Shown in pieces: positions 46,966 through 57,399 of a stretch of DNA of 64,000 nt (its first letter is position 1; every line of letters begins with the position of its first letter). The translations under genes and the position numbers were made by a program. Location of the stretch: NCBI GenBank assembly GCA_947258545.1, contig CAMYJI010000005.1, forward strand, positions 28,796-92,795, written 5' to 3'. Below the pieces are notes generated by a model. The model saw only the letters and a program-made list of their open reading frames with translations. It had not been told where the DNA came from and ran no database searches. This DNA is from an uncultured Ectothiorhodospiraceae bacterium. Lineage in GTDB: Bacteria > Pseudomonadota > Gammaproteobacteria > UBA9214.

Positions 46966-49900
46966 CTAGGATTCAATGGCCTCGTTTTGCACAGCAACAC
47001 TTTCCGGAATATCTGTTGCATTTGTTTTGTCTGTATCTTCTGGCTTGACGGGATTACGTGTCAGTGAATCGCTTGCGCGCCTGTCCTCGATAACCTCAAC
47101 GGTGCCGTCCGCGCCCAGCCTGACCAGATCGCCGGTCTTGAGAACTTCCGAAGCGGACTTGACGCCGACAATTGCGGTCAGGTTATGCTCGCGCGCAACA
47201 ATAGCGGCATGACTGAGCCAGCCTCCGACTTCAGTGATAATCCCCTTGGCAATCGGAAACAGGGTGTACCAGGTCGGATCGGTAAACCGGGCGACCACGA
47301 TATCCTCCGGACCCAGGGCCTTGATGTCATCCGGGTTATGCATTACCCGGACGTACCCGATGACGTCGCCTGTACCGGCAACCCGCTTACCCTTGAGTAG
47401 ACCATCCCCGTTCACCGAGAGGTTTCCACCCAGTACGCCCTCAGTAAAATCCATTCTCTCCAGGCTGTTGACAGACAGTTCACTCGGCAACCGAATGTCT
47501 TTCCATGCTGCCGCGTCACTCATACGGGCTGCAGAGATTTGCCGCGCATTGTCCAGCAAATCAAGAAAGTCCTTGTTCAGGATTTCGTCGAGCGTTAAAT
47601 AGAAAATACCGTTATTCATATCCAAACGCCCGTCCAGCACCACGAGCACCTTGCGCAGCAATGCCAGTTGCCGCAGACAATGGTGTTTTGCGTCTTCCTT
47701 GAGGACCTGGAAACGTTTTGCCCGGTCTACGGCAAGTCGCAGCACGGGATCCGCGGGAAGTTCCTCGGTCATATCCGCTACGGGCACGGACTGCTTGGTG
47801 CGGGCGATCTGTTTGATCACTGTTTCCGCGCTCTCTGAATACCTCGGGTGTGAGAGTTCATAGTCCTGTGGCGCCCTGTGGCCGAATAAGCCCAGGAACT
47901 CCCGGATGGCATGCTGCTGTTGATCCGGCTTCGTAAGCAGCGACATCGCTCGATGCACGATTGTCTGCGGAATATTACCAAGATAAAGCGCGGGATCAAT
48001 GCCTCGCTTTTCCAGCTTCTTGCATGCAGTTTTCCAGTAGAAGTCAGTTGCAACGTTGATGACTTCCGCCTCCACATAGGTTTCCTTAATGAATTGATCG
48101 GCCCAGTTCTTGAATAAGTCCCATATTTCCGTATTTGAAAGGCAGTTGAAATCCAGCGCTTCGAGGATACGCATTTCATCCAGAAAAGACGGGAGAAAGT
48201 CATCGCGGAATGTCGTCTCAATGGCTTCCGCATTACGCGTTAAACTGAATATCGCAACAGGTCCCGGCGTGCGCCGGAGACGGCGTAATTCTTCAACGCG
48301 ATTGACGTACAGGGCCCCGAAAACCCTTGTGGTATAAAAAGACGAGTCTTCCTCAACATCATAGGGGATACCGAGCGAACGGCAAGCCAGGTCAGTACTG
48401 CCGCCAACCGACCACAGAGCCTCCATTAACGAGGCACTCAGGGGTGTCGGCGTTGGCAGTAATTCGGATAACTCGTTCTGCACCAGGAAGGCCTTGCATG
48501 GATCAATATCGGGAGCACACCGCAGCAGCCTGCGGCGCTCACATTCAAAAGACGCTTCAATACTATGTTCTTCATGAACAGAGGTCGTAATATCACGTGT
48601 CTGAAGAAGCATGAATTTTCCCTTGGCATAGGCCCATTCAATGTCCTGCGGCTTACCAAACAGCTTCTCCACCCTGTGTCCAAGTTCAATCAGGGGCGCA
48701 AGGTCTATCGGTGCCTCCCTGTTATCCAGCGAATCCCCGCTGACGACACCGAAGCGATAGGACTCAGGTGTGACCTGCCCACTGACAAGTAACTCACCCA
48801 GACCCGAGACCATCTCCACCAGAGAACAACCGGTAGAACTCGGATGTTCGGTAAACAAAACGCCGGCATACTGAGCATCCACCATGGACTGCACCACGGC
48901 ACCACCTTTTTCCTCAACATTACTGGTATAGGAATTGATGCGCTCCGAACACATGGACTGGCGGACGGTGTTCAGTGCATCGAGCAGTCCGGCCTTACCG
49001 ACATTTAATGTGCTATCGAATACACCCGCATAACTTTGCGAGGTGCCGTCCTCATTTAACCCGGAACTGCGCACAGCCACCATTTTAACGCCCAGCCTGC
49101 GCCAATATTTTTTCAGACGCATATTTTCCCTGCGCGTCAGCTCAAGACCGGTTGCAGAGTCGCTGGAATTTTTCCGATTAAGGATACTGCCGGTTACAAC
49201 AAAACCCGATGGGACCGGGAATCCCGCTTTTATCAACTGGCTGAGCCGTATTGCCTTGTTACCGGCGCCAGTGTGCATATGTGCATCTTTCAGACTGACC
49301 ACACCGGGATCATTTTCCGCAGTGGCAGCCACTGGCACAGTGCCCACTTCAGACTGATTTCTTTTTCTGGAGTGGATTGAATTAAATAGTGTGCTTTGCA
49401 GGATCAGCAACGATATATTGACTACCAGATACACGTTGACGGCCACGCTGACACTGTTACAAAGCAACCAGACAAGGGCACCTCCCACGCAATACATCAG
49501 CACAAACGGTATTGAGCGCCTTGACACGGTCATTATGAGATAAGTTAAAAACAGGCCACTCACCACTGTCGGAAGTATATAGCCCTGGTCCGGCAACGCC
49601 ATATTGGAGTACCAGAGAAAACTTTGGTCCCAGCTCTTGGCCGTGGTATTAACAACCGAAAAGAAAATCAGGAATAATGCTAGTTGCACAATACTACTGA
49701 CGAGATTTCGGAGTGGTGACAACCGCGCGCGGCGATACAATTGCATGGTCGCCCTGGAAAGGCGCTGCGGATCGTCAGTTATCTTTTCCTTGAGTTCGCT
49801 GATCTTCGGAGCAAGGGATTTTTGTACTACGCGATCGCGATCTGCCTTCCATGCAAAGGGAAAGAAAACCACTCGCAGAATCAATACCAGCAGCAGAATA

Positions 49901-51123
49901 CCTGTTGCCAGGTCACCGGAAGAGCGGCTGAGCCAGTTGAGGCCCGCGCCCAATGGCATGGAGATCCACCCAAACGGTGTCGTTGCCTCCACGGTCGCGG
50001 CCTTATTGTTGGCTACAAAATATTCGTGCGGTACCGTATAACGACCCCGGTAATCAAAACCCAATCGGCTCAACTGCAGCCCGAGTATTTTGGAATAGAA
50101 ACAACTGCGCATGTCATAACATGCCGCGATGACAGGCTGCTTAGGCAGTTCATCAAGTGCCTGCACAAGCTCGCTGGTCGGCATCTTGCGCACGGGTATA
50201 TTGACCGCACCCGACAGGTGACCGGCTGAAAAGTCTTCAGGGTAGCGCACATCGACAAACAGCGCCTTGTCACTGTTCACGAATTCGACTACATCCGGCG
50301 TGTCCAGCAATACATCCTTGTTAGGGTAATCCGGAAGACTACGCAGGTCATTGATTGAACGTGCTTTGGCTAATTCAATCGGCAGACCATCACTCACCCA
50401 CTTCTCGTAACCCCCCACCAGGAAGCGACAGGGTATGCCGGCGTTGGAAAACTCGTTGCACAGCTCTGAGCTACGATTGCCTGAATAGCAAAGTAAGACT
50501 GTTTCCTTGTCAGCCTCGACAAGGCCACTCATGTCAGTGCGCAAGTCCGGGTACCTGCGATGCCAGGTCCCCGAGATACTGCCCATCTCCACTTCTTCGG
50601 GCTCGCGCACGTCAATCAGGTTCAATGGCCGGTCCTGACTGATCCAGGCAGCTAGCTCCTGATTCCCGATCCCGTTAGGATGATTGATCTGGTCACTCAG
50701 CTTCAGTGTTTTCAGTGACGTATCACCAACAGCCTGTCCGGCCTCTACGGAGCTACGGACCAGGTTGGTTTGCAGGCGGCGATTCGCATCATCAATGCTG
50801 GAGGTGTACTGAAAGACATTCACGGCAACTGAAGCAATCAGCATAATGACACTGAAACGGAAAAACCAGCGCCACTTGCTTGCACGCCTGGTGCGGTTTT
50901 CGTGCGCCAGCCGCCGGTTTGATTTATCCCGGGAAAATGCCATGCCGGTGAATACAACACTCAGCAGACCAAGCACCTGAGCCACGCTGGCGGAAAGACC
51001 TATAACCAGGTCCGGAGAAGGAATGGCCCAGGCGGGCTGAACGACACATACCAGCAGCACCGCAATCCATGCATAATGCCGGCGCATTATGTTAGTGCTA
51101 TATTTTTCTTTTTTTTCTTGCAT
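46966..51123 (-). CDS. Rhodanese2-YidC/Oxa1-RPH-like phosphotransferase fusion, 1385 aa
   Basis: Domains in order. Hydrophobic segments lie at about 17-62 and a helix at 87-106 after a strongly basic stretch (70-82). Rhodanese 1 (about 143-250) has the loop CYSGNRSSELC (Cys212). Rhodanese 2 (about 272-365) has CYDMRSC (Cys335). A YidC/Oxa1 core (about 385-590) has GDLATGILLLVLILRVVFFP with a groove-type Arg417, a basic loop LAPKISELKEKITDDPQRLS, LSPLRNLVSSIVQLALFLIF, DQGYILPTVVSGLF, and two more helices. A PEP-synthase-like ATP-grasp domain (about 610-845) has GNKAIRLSQLIKAGFPVPSG, VAVRSSGLNEDGTSQSYAG and MLLQTRDIT. A middle region (860-1240) is unassigned. The swivelling domain has GGWLSHAAIVARE (His1305). 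The rhodaneses should be periplasmic and the phosphotransferase cytoplasmic. Substrate unknown. It is 41 bp behind the hybrid kinase gene. The start is uncertain between Met1 and Met13. Confidence 0.88.
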   Translation of the reverse strand: MQEKKEKYSTNIMRRHYAWIAVLLVCVVQPAWAIPSPDLVIGLSASVAQVLGLLSVVFTGMAFSRDKSNRRLAHENRTRRASKWRWFFRFSVIMLIASVAVNVFQYTSSIDDANRRLQTNLVRSSVEAGQAVGDTSLKTLKLSDQINHPNGIGNQELAAWISQDRPLNLIDVREPEEVEMGSISGTWHRRYPDLRTDMSGLVEADKETVLLCYSGNRSSELCNEFSNAGIPCRFLVGGYEKWVSDGLPIELAKARSINDLRSLPDYPNKDVLLDTPDVVEFVNSDKALFVDVRYPEDFSAGHLSGAVNIPVRKMPTSELVQALDELPKQPVIAACYDMRSCFYSKILGLQLSRLGFDYRGRYTVPHEYFVANNKAATVEATTPFGWISMPLGAGLNWLSRSSGDLATGILLLVLILRVVFFPFAWKADRDRVVQKSLAPKISELKEKITDDPQRLSRATMQLYRRARLSPLRNLVSSIVQLALFLIFFSVVNTTAKSWDQSFLWYSNMALPDQGYILPTVVSGLFLTYLIMTVSRRSIPFVLMYCVGGALVWLLCNSVSVAVNVYLVVNISLLILQSTLFNSIHSRKRNQSEVGTVPVAATAENDPGVVSLKDAHMHTGAGNKAIRLSQLIKAGFPVPSGFVVTGSILNRKNSSDSATGLELTRRENMRLKKYWRRLGVKMVAVRSSGLNEDGTSQSYAGVFDSTLNVGKAGLLDALNTVRQSMCSERINSYTSNVEEKGGAVVQSMVDAQYAGVLFTEHPSSTGCSLVEMVSGLGELLVSGQVTPESYRFGVVSGDSLDNREAPIDLAPLIELGHRVEKLFGKPQDIEWAYAKGKFMLLQTRDITTSVHEEHSIEASFECERRRLLRCAPDIDPCKAFLVQNELSELLPTPTPLSASLMEALWSVGGSTDLACRSLGIPYDVEEDSSFYTTRVFGALYVNRVEELRRLRRTPGPVAIFSLTRNAEAIETTFRDDFLPSFLDEMRILEALDFNCLSNTEIWDLFKNWADQFIKETYVEAEVINVATDFYWKTACKKLEKRGIDPALYLGNIPQTIVHRAMSLLTKPDQQQHAIREFLGLFGHRAPQDYELSHPRYSESAETVIKQIARTKQSVPVADMTEELPADPVLRLAVDRAKRFQVLKEDAKHHCLRQLALLRKVLVVLDGRLDMNNGIFYLTLDEILNKDFLDLLDNARQISAARMSDAAAWKDIRLPSELSVNSLERMDFTEGVLGGNLSVNGDGLLKGKRVAGTGDVIGYVRVMHNPDDIKALGPEDIVVARFTDPTWYTLFPIAKGIITEVGGWLSHAAIVAREHNLTAIVGVKSASEVLKTGDLVRLGADGTVEVIEDRRASDSLTRNPVKPEDTDKTNATDIPESVAVQNEAIES

Positions 51124-51164
51124 AAGATTATATCTGCTTCAGAAGTGTCCCGTGTACTGAATAC

Positions 51165-53456
51165 TTACAGGCTGACTGCTTCTTCTGTGTCTATCTCTTC
51201 TGTTACTTCGACGGAAAGCCACTTGTTGAGTTTGTCGCTCAAGTTCTCTATTTCGAACGGCTTCGCCAGGTAATCATCCATTCCCGCTGAAAAACATTTA
51301 TCCGCGTCGCCTGCCATGGCATTTGCTGTCAGCGCTATAATCGGCAAACGTTGCTCTGAGCTCTCGGATTCCCTGATCTTTCTGGTGGCTATATAACCAT
51401 CCATCACCGGCATCTGGCAGTCCATCAGAACCAGGTCGTAACTCTCACGTCCGACTTCCTCGATCGCTTCCATACCGTTGCTTACCATATGAAAACCGTA
51501 ACCGAGCTTCTCCAGCATTCCCTGCACTACCGCCTGGTTCACCTGGTTGTCCTCTACCGCCAGAATGAGCAGTTTCTTCCTTGCCTTGAGCTCTTCATCT
51601 GAAAGGCGATTATCCTCTGCCGACATCTCATCCTGAACCTCTCTGAAGCCTAACGCTGACGCCAGGCAGTTATGTAACTGTATCTGGCGCACGGGTTTTG
51701 ATATGTAGCCATGGAAACTTGCCTCTTGCGCTTTCGCGGCCTGGCTGCGTTCGGTCATTGAAGTAAGCAACACCCGTCTGATATCGCGAAGTGCCTGGTC
51801 ATCTGCCATGGAACATGACAGTTCAATGCCATCCATTCCATGCAGGCTCATATCAATGATCGCGAGTTCAAAGGGGTTACCACTGTTTGCTGCATTACGC
51901 GACATGCGCAATGCTTTCGATCCGCTGGCTGCACTTTCATAGGTCATGCCCCAGCTCTCGAGAAGACGCTCCAGTACCTGCCGGCAAGTGGCATTATCAT
52001 CCACGATGAGCGTATGGACGCCGGCCAGATTGTCGATAGGAGTGAACCTCGATATCTGTTTTTCAGGCACCTTCAACTGGACTGAAACCCAGAAAGTACT
52101 GCCTTCACCCGGCACGGAATCGACACCGATCTCACCGCCCATATACTCGACCAGTTGCCGGCTGATTGCCAGACCAAGGCCTGTGCCACCGAACTTGCGC
52201 GTTGTGGTACCGTCTGCCTGGGTAAATGAATTAAAGATTCGCGCTTTGGCTGACTCCGAAATACCCAGACCGGTATCCGTAACCTCCATACGTAGACTGA
52301 CACTCTCGCTTTCCGTATACACAACGTTGACGTGGACCACGACCTCGCCCTGATCGGTGAACTTGACTGCATTGGAAACCAGATTGGTTACCACCTGACG
52401 TAATCGTGTCGGGTCGCCGCAAATGAGTGCCGGCACATCATTCGAAATCAGGCATGCCAGCTCCACACCTTTCGAATGCGCCTGCTCAGCCAGCGGCACC
52501 ACACTGTCTTCAATTGTATTCCTCAGGTCAAAGTTAATGGATTCGAGTTCCAGTTTGCCCGCCTCTATTTTGGAGAAGTCCAGAATATCGTTGATCAATG
52601 TCAGCAATGCATGTCCCGAACTGGCAGCAACGCCGACACATTCCTGTTGCTCACCACTCAGCTTGGTTTCGCGTAACAAGCTCATCATTCCGAGCACACC
52701 ATTGAGCGGCGTTCTGAGTTCGTGACTCATATTGGCCATGAACTCGGACTTGGCACGGGATGCCTCTTCCAGTTCTTCTTCACGCAGTTTCTTCAGTCGC
52801 AGATTTTCGCCTACGGAATTGACAGATTCTCCAAGGCGTACCAGCTCTTCGGCGGCCGACATGTCGAGTTCGCCCTTGATTTCGCCCTGGCCGAGCTCAT
52901 TGAGACGATAGTGGATCTTCCTGATCGGCCTGACAACCAGACGGTCTACCCAGGAGATAATGATCAAGCCGAGTGCCAGGATGACGCCCATGGCAAACAT
53001 ACGCATTTTCTCGACATGGTTGTCGATCTCCGCCAGCAGGCTGGTCACATTCCACTCGATATGCATCTTTCCGAACGACTCGCCCTCGAAGACAATATCA
53101 TTGGAAAATGGCATCAACGGATCGGATACTGACATAGATGTGTTTTTCCAGCTGACTAACGCCTCACCAAGTTCATTCTCGATCACCAGAGAGCGGATAT
53201 CCGGCTCGAACGAGACCGTTTGGGCTACAATAGTCTCCAGGAGAGGCTGATCCTCGCTGACAACCGCATCTATCGAGGTCGCGCTGAGTATGGAAAACAT
53301 CTTGCGGCTCTGCTCTTTGAAGCTTTGCTGCAAATAAGTGGTTTCCATGGTTCGCACCAGCTCACCGGACAACAAGCCCACGACCAGCAGCGATCCACCC
53401 AGCGTCAGAACGAGCTGGCGACGTAATGGCCAGTGCCAGAAAGCTTCCAGAATCAT
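51165..53456 (-). CDS. Hybrid sensor histidine kinase (HAMP-HisKA-HATPase-REC-REC)
   Basis: 763 residues. Helix 1 (about 14-35), a periplasmic sensor of about 115 residues, helix 2 (about 153-172), HAMP to about 222 and a short coiled coil. Then HisKA with His245 in [13 protein letters not shown] and HATPase with N, G1 (DTGLGIS) and G2 ([10 protein letters not shown]) boxes. REC1 has phospho-Asp535 ([13 protein letters not shown]) and REC2 has Asp679 ([13 protein letters not shown]) with K732. There is no Hpt domain, so onward transfer needs a partner such as the Hpt of the divergent kinase. It lies between the PhnD-like gene (30 bp) and the fusion gene. Confidence 0.93.
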   Translation of the reverse strand: MILEAFWHWPLRRQLVLTLGGSLLVVGLLSGELVRTMETTYLQQSFKEQSRKMFSILSATSIDAVVSEDQPLLETIVAQTVSFEPDIRSLVIENELGEALVSWKNTSMSVSDPLMPFSNDIVFEGESFGKMHIEWNVTSLLAEIDNHVEKMRMFAMGVILALGLIIISWVDRLVVRPIRKIHYRLNELGQGEIKGELDMSAAEELVRLGESVNSVGENLRLKKLREEELEEASRAKSEFMANMSHELRTPLNGVLGMMSLLRETKLSGEQQECVGVAASSGHALLTLINDILDFSKIEAGKLELESINFDLRNTIEDSVVPLAEQAHSKGVELACLISNDVPALICGDPTRLRQVVTNLVSNAVKFTDQGEVVVHVNVVYTESESVSLRMEVTDTGLGISESAKARIFNSFTQADGTTTRKFGGTGLGLAISRQLVEYMGGEIGVDSVPGEGSTFWVSVQLKVPEKQISRFTPIDNLAGVHTLIVDDNATCRQVLERLLESWGMTYESAASGSKALRMSRNAANSGNPFELAIIDMSLHGMDGIELSCSMADDQALRDIRRVLLTSMTERSQAAKAQEASFHGYISKPVRQIQLHNCLASALGFREVQDEMSAEDNRLSDEELKARKKLLILAVEDNQVNQAVVQGMLEKLGYGFHMVSNGMEAIEEVGRESYDLVLMDCQMPVMDGYIATRKIRESESSEQRLPIIALTANAMAGDADKCFSAGMDDYLAKPFEIENLSDKLNKWLSVEVTEEIDTEEAVSL

Positions 53457-53486
53457 CGTAATCTCCTGCCGAGAACGGCTTATTAT

Positions 53487-54479
53487 TTATCGCGCCGTCA
53501 GATCGGTACTGCTATTGTTCGACTCAATGATATCCAACACCACCTGGTCATCTTCCATGAGTCTTTCTGCCTGACTCACAGTGCCGGAAACAGTCTGTGT
53601 ATCTTCAACAGACACCTCGGAATTCTTGAGACCGAAAAACAGGTTATTGTTCTCGATTGATTCACGTATAACCGCGTAATCCTCGTCAGTCCCGGGCAGG
53701 AAGCCGTCCCTTTTGATTGATTTCAATGCCACCGGATCGTCCATCTCCAGCAGGGCCTGGCGCATGGCATCCAGGATCCTCTCGGGCAGACCACTGCGGG
53801 CAATCCAGGGCTTCGCCACATTGGGGAACTTTGCTATGGCACGGATCGGCTCACCCTTGGCGACCAGCTTCTTGAAAGTGGATTCGTTCAGGGCGCCGGC
53901 GTCGTAGTTACCTGCACCCACATGGGTGCCCACCTTGTCATGACGCCCCAGGTAGTCATAACGGCTCAGGTCGTCTGCGTAGATATCGTTCTTGGCGAGA
54001 TATTGCTGGGACAGATATCGACCGATAGTGGACTGTTCATCACCAAATGCAAAACTCTTGCCCCTTAGGCCAGTGACATCCTCAATGGGACTGTCCTTGG
54101 CAACACAGATGACACCGTTTGCAGTTTTCTGTCCATTTTTGCTTTCCAGAGCGAGTATCTTCAGGTCGGGATTCGCTCTCTTTGCCTCGACATAGGAGGC
54201 AGGACCAAACCGGGAAAAGTCGACCTTGCCACTGGCGAGGTGTTCTACACCATGCTTGTAGTCCTGGGCAACCTGGATGCGAATATGGACCTCTTCACCC
54301 AGTGTCTCGCTCATGTGTTCCTCGATGGCATTAAGTACTGGTCTGAACTGTTTTACCATGGCAGTTGGCTTGTTCGATGTGTAAACACCAAAGCTCAGGT
54401 TTTCGACCGCAGAGGAAACTGCGGGATTGGCAGCCAGCGCAAATGTGCAAAATATTCCTAATATATGTTTGTATATCAT
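53487..54479 (-). CDS. PhnD-like periplasmic substrate-binding protein
   Basis: 330 residues from ATG 54479, which follows GGAG by eight bases. The signal peptide ends near AVSSA, followed by the phosphonate-type binding fold: FGVYTSNKPTAMVKQFRPVL, KVDFSRFGPASYVEAKR, GKSFAFGDEQSTIGRYLSQQ, and the hinge region HVGAGNYDAGALNEST. There is no ABC permease or ATPase nearby. It is probably a sensor subunit that hands ligand information to the periplasmic domain of the kinase encoded 30 bp downstream. Ligand unknown; phosphate, phosphonate and other oxyanion compounds are candidates. Confidence 0.88.
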   Translation of the reverse strand: MIYKHILGIFCTFALAANPAVSSAVENLSFGVYTSNKPTAMVKQFRPVLNAIEEHMSETLGEEVHIRIQVAQDYKHGVEHLASGKVDFSRFGPASYVEAKRANPDLKILALESKNGQKTANGVICVAKDSPIEDVTGLRGKSFAFGDEQSTIGRYLSQQYLAKNDIYADDLSRYDYLGRHDKVGTHVGAGNYDAGALNESTFKKLVAKGEPIRAIAKFPNVAKPWIARSGLPERILDAMRQALLEMDDPVALKSIKRDGFLPGTDEDYAVIRESIENNNLFFGLKNSEVSVEDTQTVSGTVSQAERLMEDDQVVLDIIESNNSSTDLTAR

Positions 54480-54494
54480 CGTTACGATCTCCAT

Positions 54495-54894
54495 AAGGTT
54501 GATAACCCATACCTAGATCTTGCACCTTCACTTTCATTTGCCAGCTGCATATTCAGATATCTACTCCACTACTGACTGGCAAACAGGCAAAACTCTGATC
54601 TGGACTGCTCTTTCATTCGACATCGCAGGATATTTCTTTAGCTCACAGTAGATTGAAAATGACTGGCCACGCCGGCCTGCAGATTCATAATTTCGATTCA
54701 CACATGAGATACAACGATATTCCGATAAATATTTCTAAAGTCCCGGCGCAGCGCTGCCGAAGAGACAAGAAGCTAGCAGTCATCCCTGACGTCATCCGGG
54801 AAATGCAAACACGATATTCAACTTGTGTAGATTCCGGGTGGGTAATGTCAAGCCATTGTTAATCAACATTAAAGTTATTGAGGCATAACCAGAT
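54495..54894. promoter_or_regulatory. Divergent control region of the signalling island
   Basis: About 400 bp between the divergent PhnD-like and hybrid kinase genes; both operons must start here. It is AT-rich in parts and free of the dispersed repeats seen elsewhere. I could not define convincing -35/-10 pairs or an operator. The kinase start at 54895 has GAGG about ten bases upstream. Confidence 0.5.
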
Positions 54895-57354
54895 ATGCAC
54901 ACCCTACGAGCCCTCTCAGTAAGGAACAGAATTGTACTCGTGATGATGCTGGTGATGACTGCCGGCCTGGTTGTTGCCTTCACTGGAATTACCGACAATA
55001 GCTCCCTGTCACTGGGTGGTACGGCGGTATTTATCGGCCTGCTGCTGTTCGTTCTGGAAGTGTCGGCCAAGTTGCAGCAATCCATTACGAAACCGGTTGC
55101 CGGTATTCTCGCAGATATCAGGGAAGTGACTGAAACACGGGATTACTCTATTCGAGTCGCACAGGACGGTGCTGATGAATTATCCGAACTTGCAGAGTAT
55201 CTCAACCGACTGCTGGAACAGGTCGAGGCACAAAATTGCGAGCTGACTGAATCCAGGGATCATCTCGAGGATCAGGTCATTACTCGAACAAAGGAGTTGT
55301 CGAAAACCAAGCAGGAACTCAGACAGCAATCGCTTGATAACGAAGAAGCCGAGGCGCATAACGAGGCGATCCTGCGCACCAAAAACCAGTTCCTGGCTAA
55401 TATGAGCCATGAAATCCGCACACCTCTGAATGGCGTGCTGGGCATGACTGAGCTGCTTTTGAACACCGACCTGGATAACAAGCAACACCGGTTTGCCGAT
55501 ACAGTACGCCGGTCTGCTGAAGGATTGCTGAACATTATCAATGATATTCTTGATTTTTCCAGGATGGAGTCGGGGAAACTGAGACTCGAGAGCGTCGATT
55601 TCGACTTGCGTGAAACTGTTGAGGATGTAGCTGACTTGCTGGCTGTACGCGCACAAAAGAAGGGCATCGAGCTTGCTTGCTATATACCTGAAAACCTCAA
55701 AACACGTGTGCGAGGCGACTCCAGCCGACTGCGTCAGGTGATGGCCAACATTGTTGGTAATGCAATCAAATTCACTGACGAAGGCGAAGTGCTGGTGCGT
55801 GTCACATCCGGACCTGTCAACGGACAATCGGCCACTTTTCAGTTCGAAGTGAGCGATACCGGCAGCGGCATCAGTCACGAAATGCAGGAAAAAATATTTG
55901 ATTCCTTTTCCCAGGAAGATGGCTCATCGACCCGCCAGTATGGTGGAACGGGACTGGGTTTAACCATATCAATGGAAATCGTCAACCAGATGGGCGGCAA
56001 AATAACCGTCGACAGCGAACCCGGAAAAGGCTCAAAATTCGAGTTCAGCACCCGGTTTCAGCTACTGGATGAGCAGTCATCTGCGGGAGAACACGATTCC
56101 TCTCCCATGCAGGGTGTACGCATCCTCTCCGTCGATGACAACGAGACGAACCGAAGTATCCTCGACCATCAGTTGACTGCCTGGAGTATAAATAACGAAA
56201 GTGCCGAGAGTGGTGATCTGGCCCTGCAGATACTGCGTAAAGCAGCAGAGACTGGCAGACCATTCGACGCTGCGATACTCGATATGCACATGCCGGGAAT
56301 GGACGGCCTCGACCTTGCACGCCGTATCAAGGAAGACCCTGCTATCAGCTCCGTCAAACTGATGATGCTGACCTCCGCCATACTCGACATCGAGTCAGAT
56401 GAAATGTACAACGCCGGCATTCTCCAGTACCTCAGCAAACCGGCTCGCCAGTCACAATTATACAACTGCCTTATCGGCATGGTTGGGAGTCAGATCGACT
56501 CTTATAGAGAGGGCAGTGCCCAGGAAGCTCAGGGACAGGAACAGCATCCGCCGATGGACGTGCGCGTGCTGGTTGCTGAAGATAATCTTGTCAACCAGGA
56601 AGTCGTACTGAATATGCTTGAGCTATTCGGTTGTGAAGCCAAGCTCGTCGAAAATGGCAAGCTGGCTGTCGATGCCTGTGCACAACAGGAGTTTGACGTC
56701 ATTCTGATGGATTGCCAGATGCCGGTCATGGATGGCTACGAGGCTACAGCTGCGATCAGAAAGCAGGAACGGGAATCCGACCGGAAGCAACACATCCCGA
56801 TTATCGCTTTGACTGCTAATGCACTCGAAGGAGACAGGGAGCGTTGCCTGGTCGCGGATATGGACGACTATCTAAGCAAGCCATTCAAGCAGGCACAGCT
56901 GCGCCAGAGCCTGGGGCGCTGGGTAGAAGACAAGCTGTCGTCGGAACAACCGGCAATTAACGGGAATGAATGCGTGAATGAGCCTGGAGAGGCCGTCTCA
57001 CCCCAGATTGACAAGAGAGCACTGGATGCAATCCAGGCACTGCAAAGACCCGGACAGCCGTCCATTCTGCAGAAAGTGGTGGGCCTGTACCTCGATAAGT
57101 CACCGGCCATCCTGACTTCATTGCGTGAGGCGATCAGTAAAAACGAATCTGCGGGCGTGCAGACAGCGGCACACAGCCTAAAGTCCAGCAGCGCCAATAT
57201 CGGCGCCCTGGATCTGTCCGAGCTGTTCAAGACACTGGAAAACATGGGACGCAACCATGCCATCGAAGGCGCCGCTGAAATACTGGCGGAGATTGAAACA
57301 AAATTTGAGCTGGTAGTACAGGAACTGCAGTCGTTCTACCAGAAATGCGCATGA
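54895..57354 (+). CDS. Hybrid histidine kinase (HAMP-HisKA-HATPase-REC-REC-Hpt)
   Basis: 819 residues. Two close helices (about 11-30 and 41-58) with almost no periplasmic loop, then HAMP and coiled coil to about 160. HisKA has His172 in [13 protein letters not shown], and HATPase follows with DTGSGIS and [13 protein letters not shown]1 has Asp463 ([10 protein letters not shown]), REC2 has Asp606 ([11 protein letters not shown]), and the C-terminal Hpt has His760 in [14 protein letters not shown]. With no external sensor domain it may respond to membrane state or to a partner. The Hpt can pass phosphate to the response regulator encoded 45 bp downstream and perhaps serve the other kinase too. 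Confidence 0.94.
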   Translation: MHTLRALSVRNRIVLVMMLVMTAGLVVAFTGITDNSSLSLGGTAVFIGLLLFVLEVSAKLQQSITKPVAGILADIREVTETRDYSIRVAQDGADELSELAEYLNRLLEQVEAQNCELTESRDHLEDQVITRTKELSKTKQELRQQSLDNEEAEAHNEAILRTKNQFLANMSHEIRTPLNGVLGMTELLLNTDLDNKQHRFADTVRRSAEGLLNIINDILDFSRMESGKLRLESVDFDLRETVEDVADLLAVRAQKKGIELACYIPENLKTRVRGDSSRLRQVMANIVGNAIKFTDEGEVLVRVTSGPVNGQSATFQFEVSDTGSGISHEMQEKIFDSFSQEDGSSTRQYGGTGLGLTISMEIVNQMGGKITVDSEPGKGSKFEFSTRFQLLDEQSSAGEHDSSPMQGVRILSVDDNETNRSILDHQLTAWSINNESAESGDLALQILRKAAETGRPFDAAILDMHMPGMDGLDLARRIKEDPAISSVKLMMLTSAILDIESDEMYNAGILQYLSKPARQSQLYNCLIGMVGSQIDSYREGSAQEAQGQEQHPPMDVRVLVAEDNLVNQEVVLNMLELFGCEAKLVENGKLAVDACAQQEFDVILMDCQMPVMDGYEATAAIRKQERESDRKQHIPIIALTANALEGDRERCLVADMDDYLSKPFKQAQLRQSLGRWVEDKLSSEQPAINGNECVNEPGEAVSPQIDKRALDAIQALQRPGQPSILQKVVGLYLDKSPAILTSLREAISKNESAGVQTAAHSLKSSSANIGALDLSELFKTLENMGRNHAIEGAAEILAEIETKFELVVQELQSFYQKCA

Positions 57355-57399
57355 ATTCTCCACACATCCTGAACCGGTCATTGTAAAGAGCACTGGATA

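Noticed and set aside
46966..51123. The fusion as two or more genes joined by error
   Set aside because: The frame is open over 1385 codons with no stop, domain borders are bridged by plausible linkers, and the membrane topology is consistent from end to end. Read-level confirmation would still be useful.
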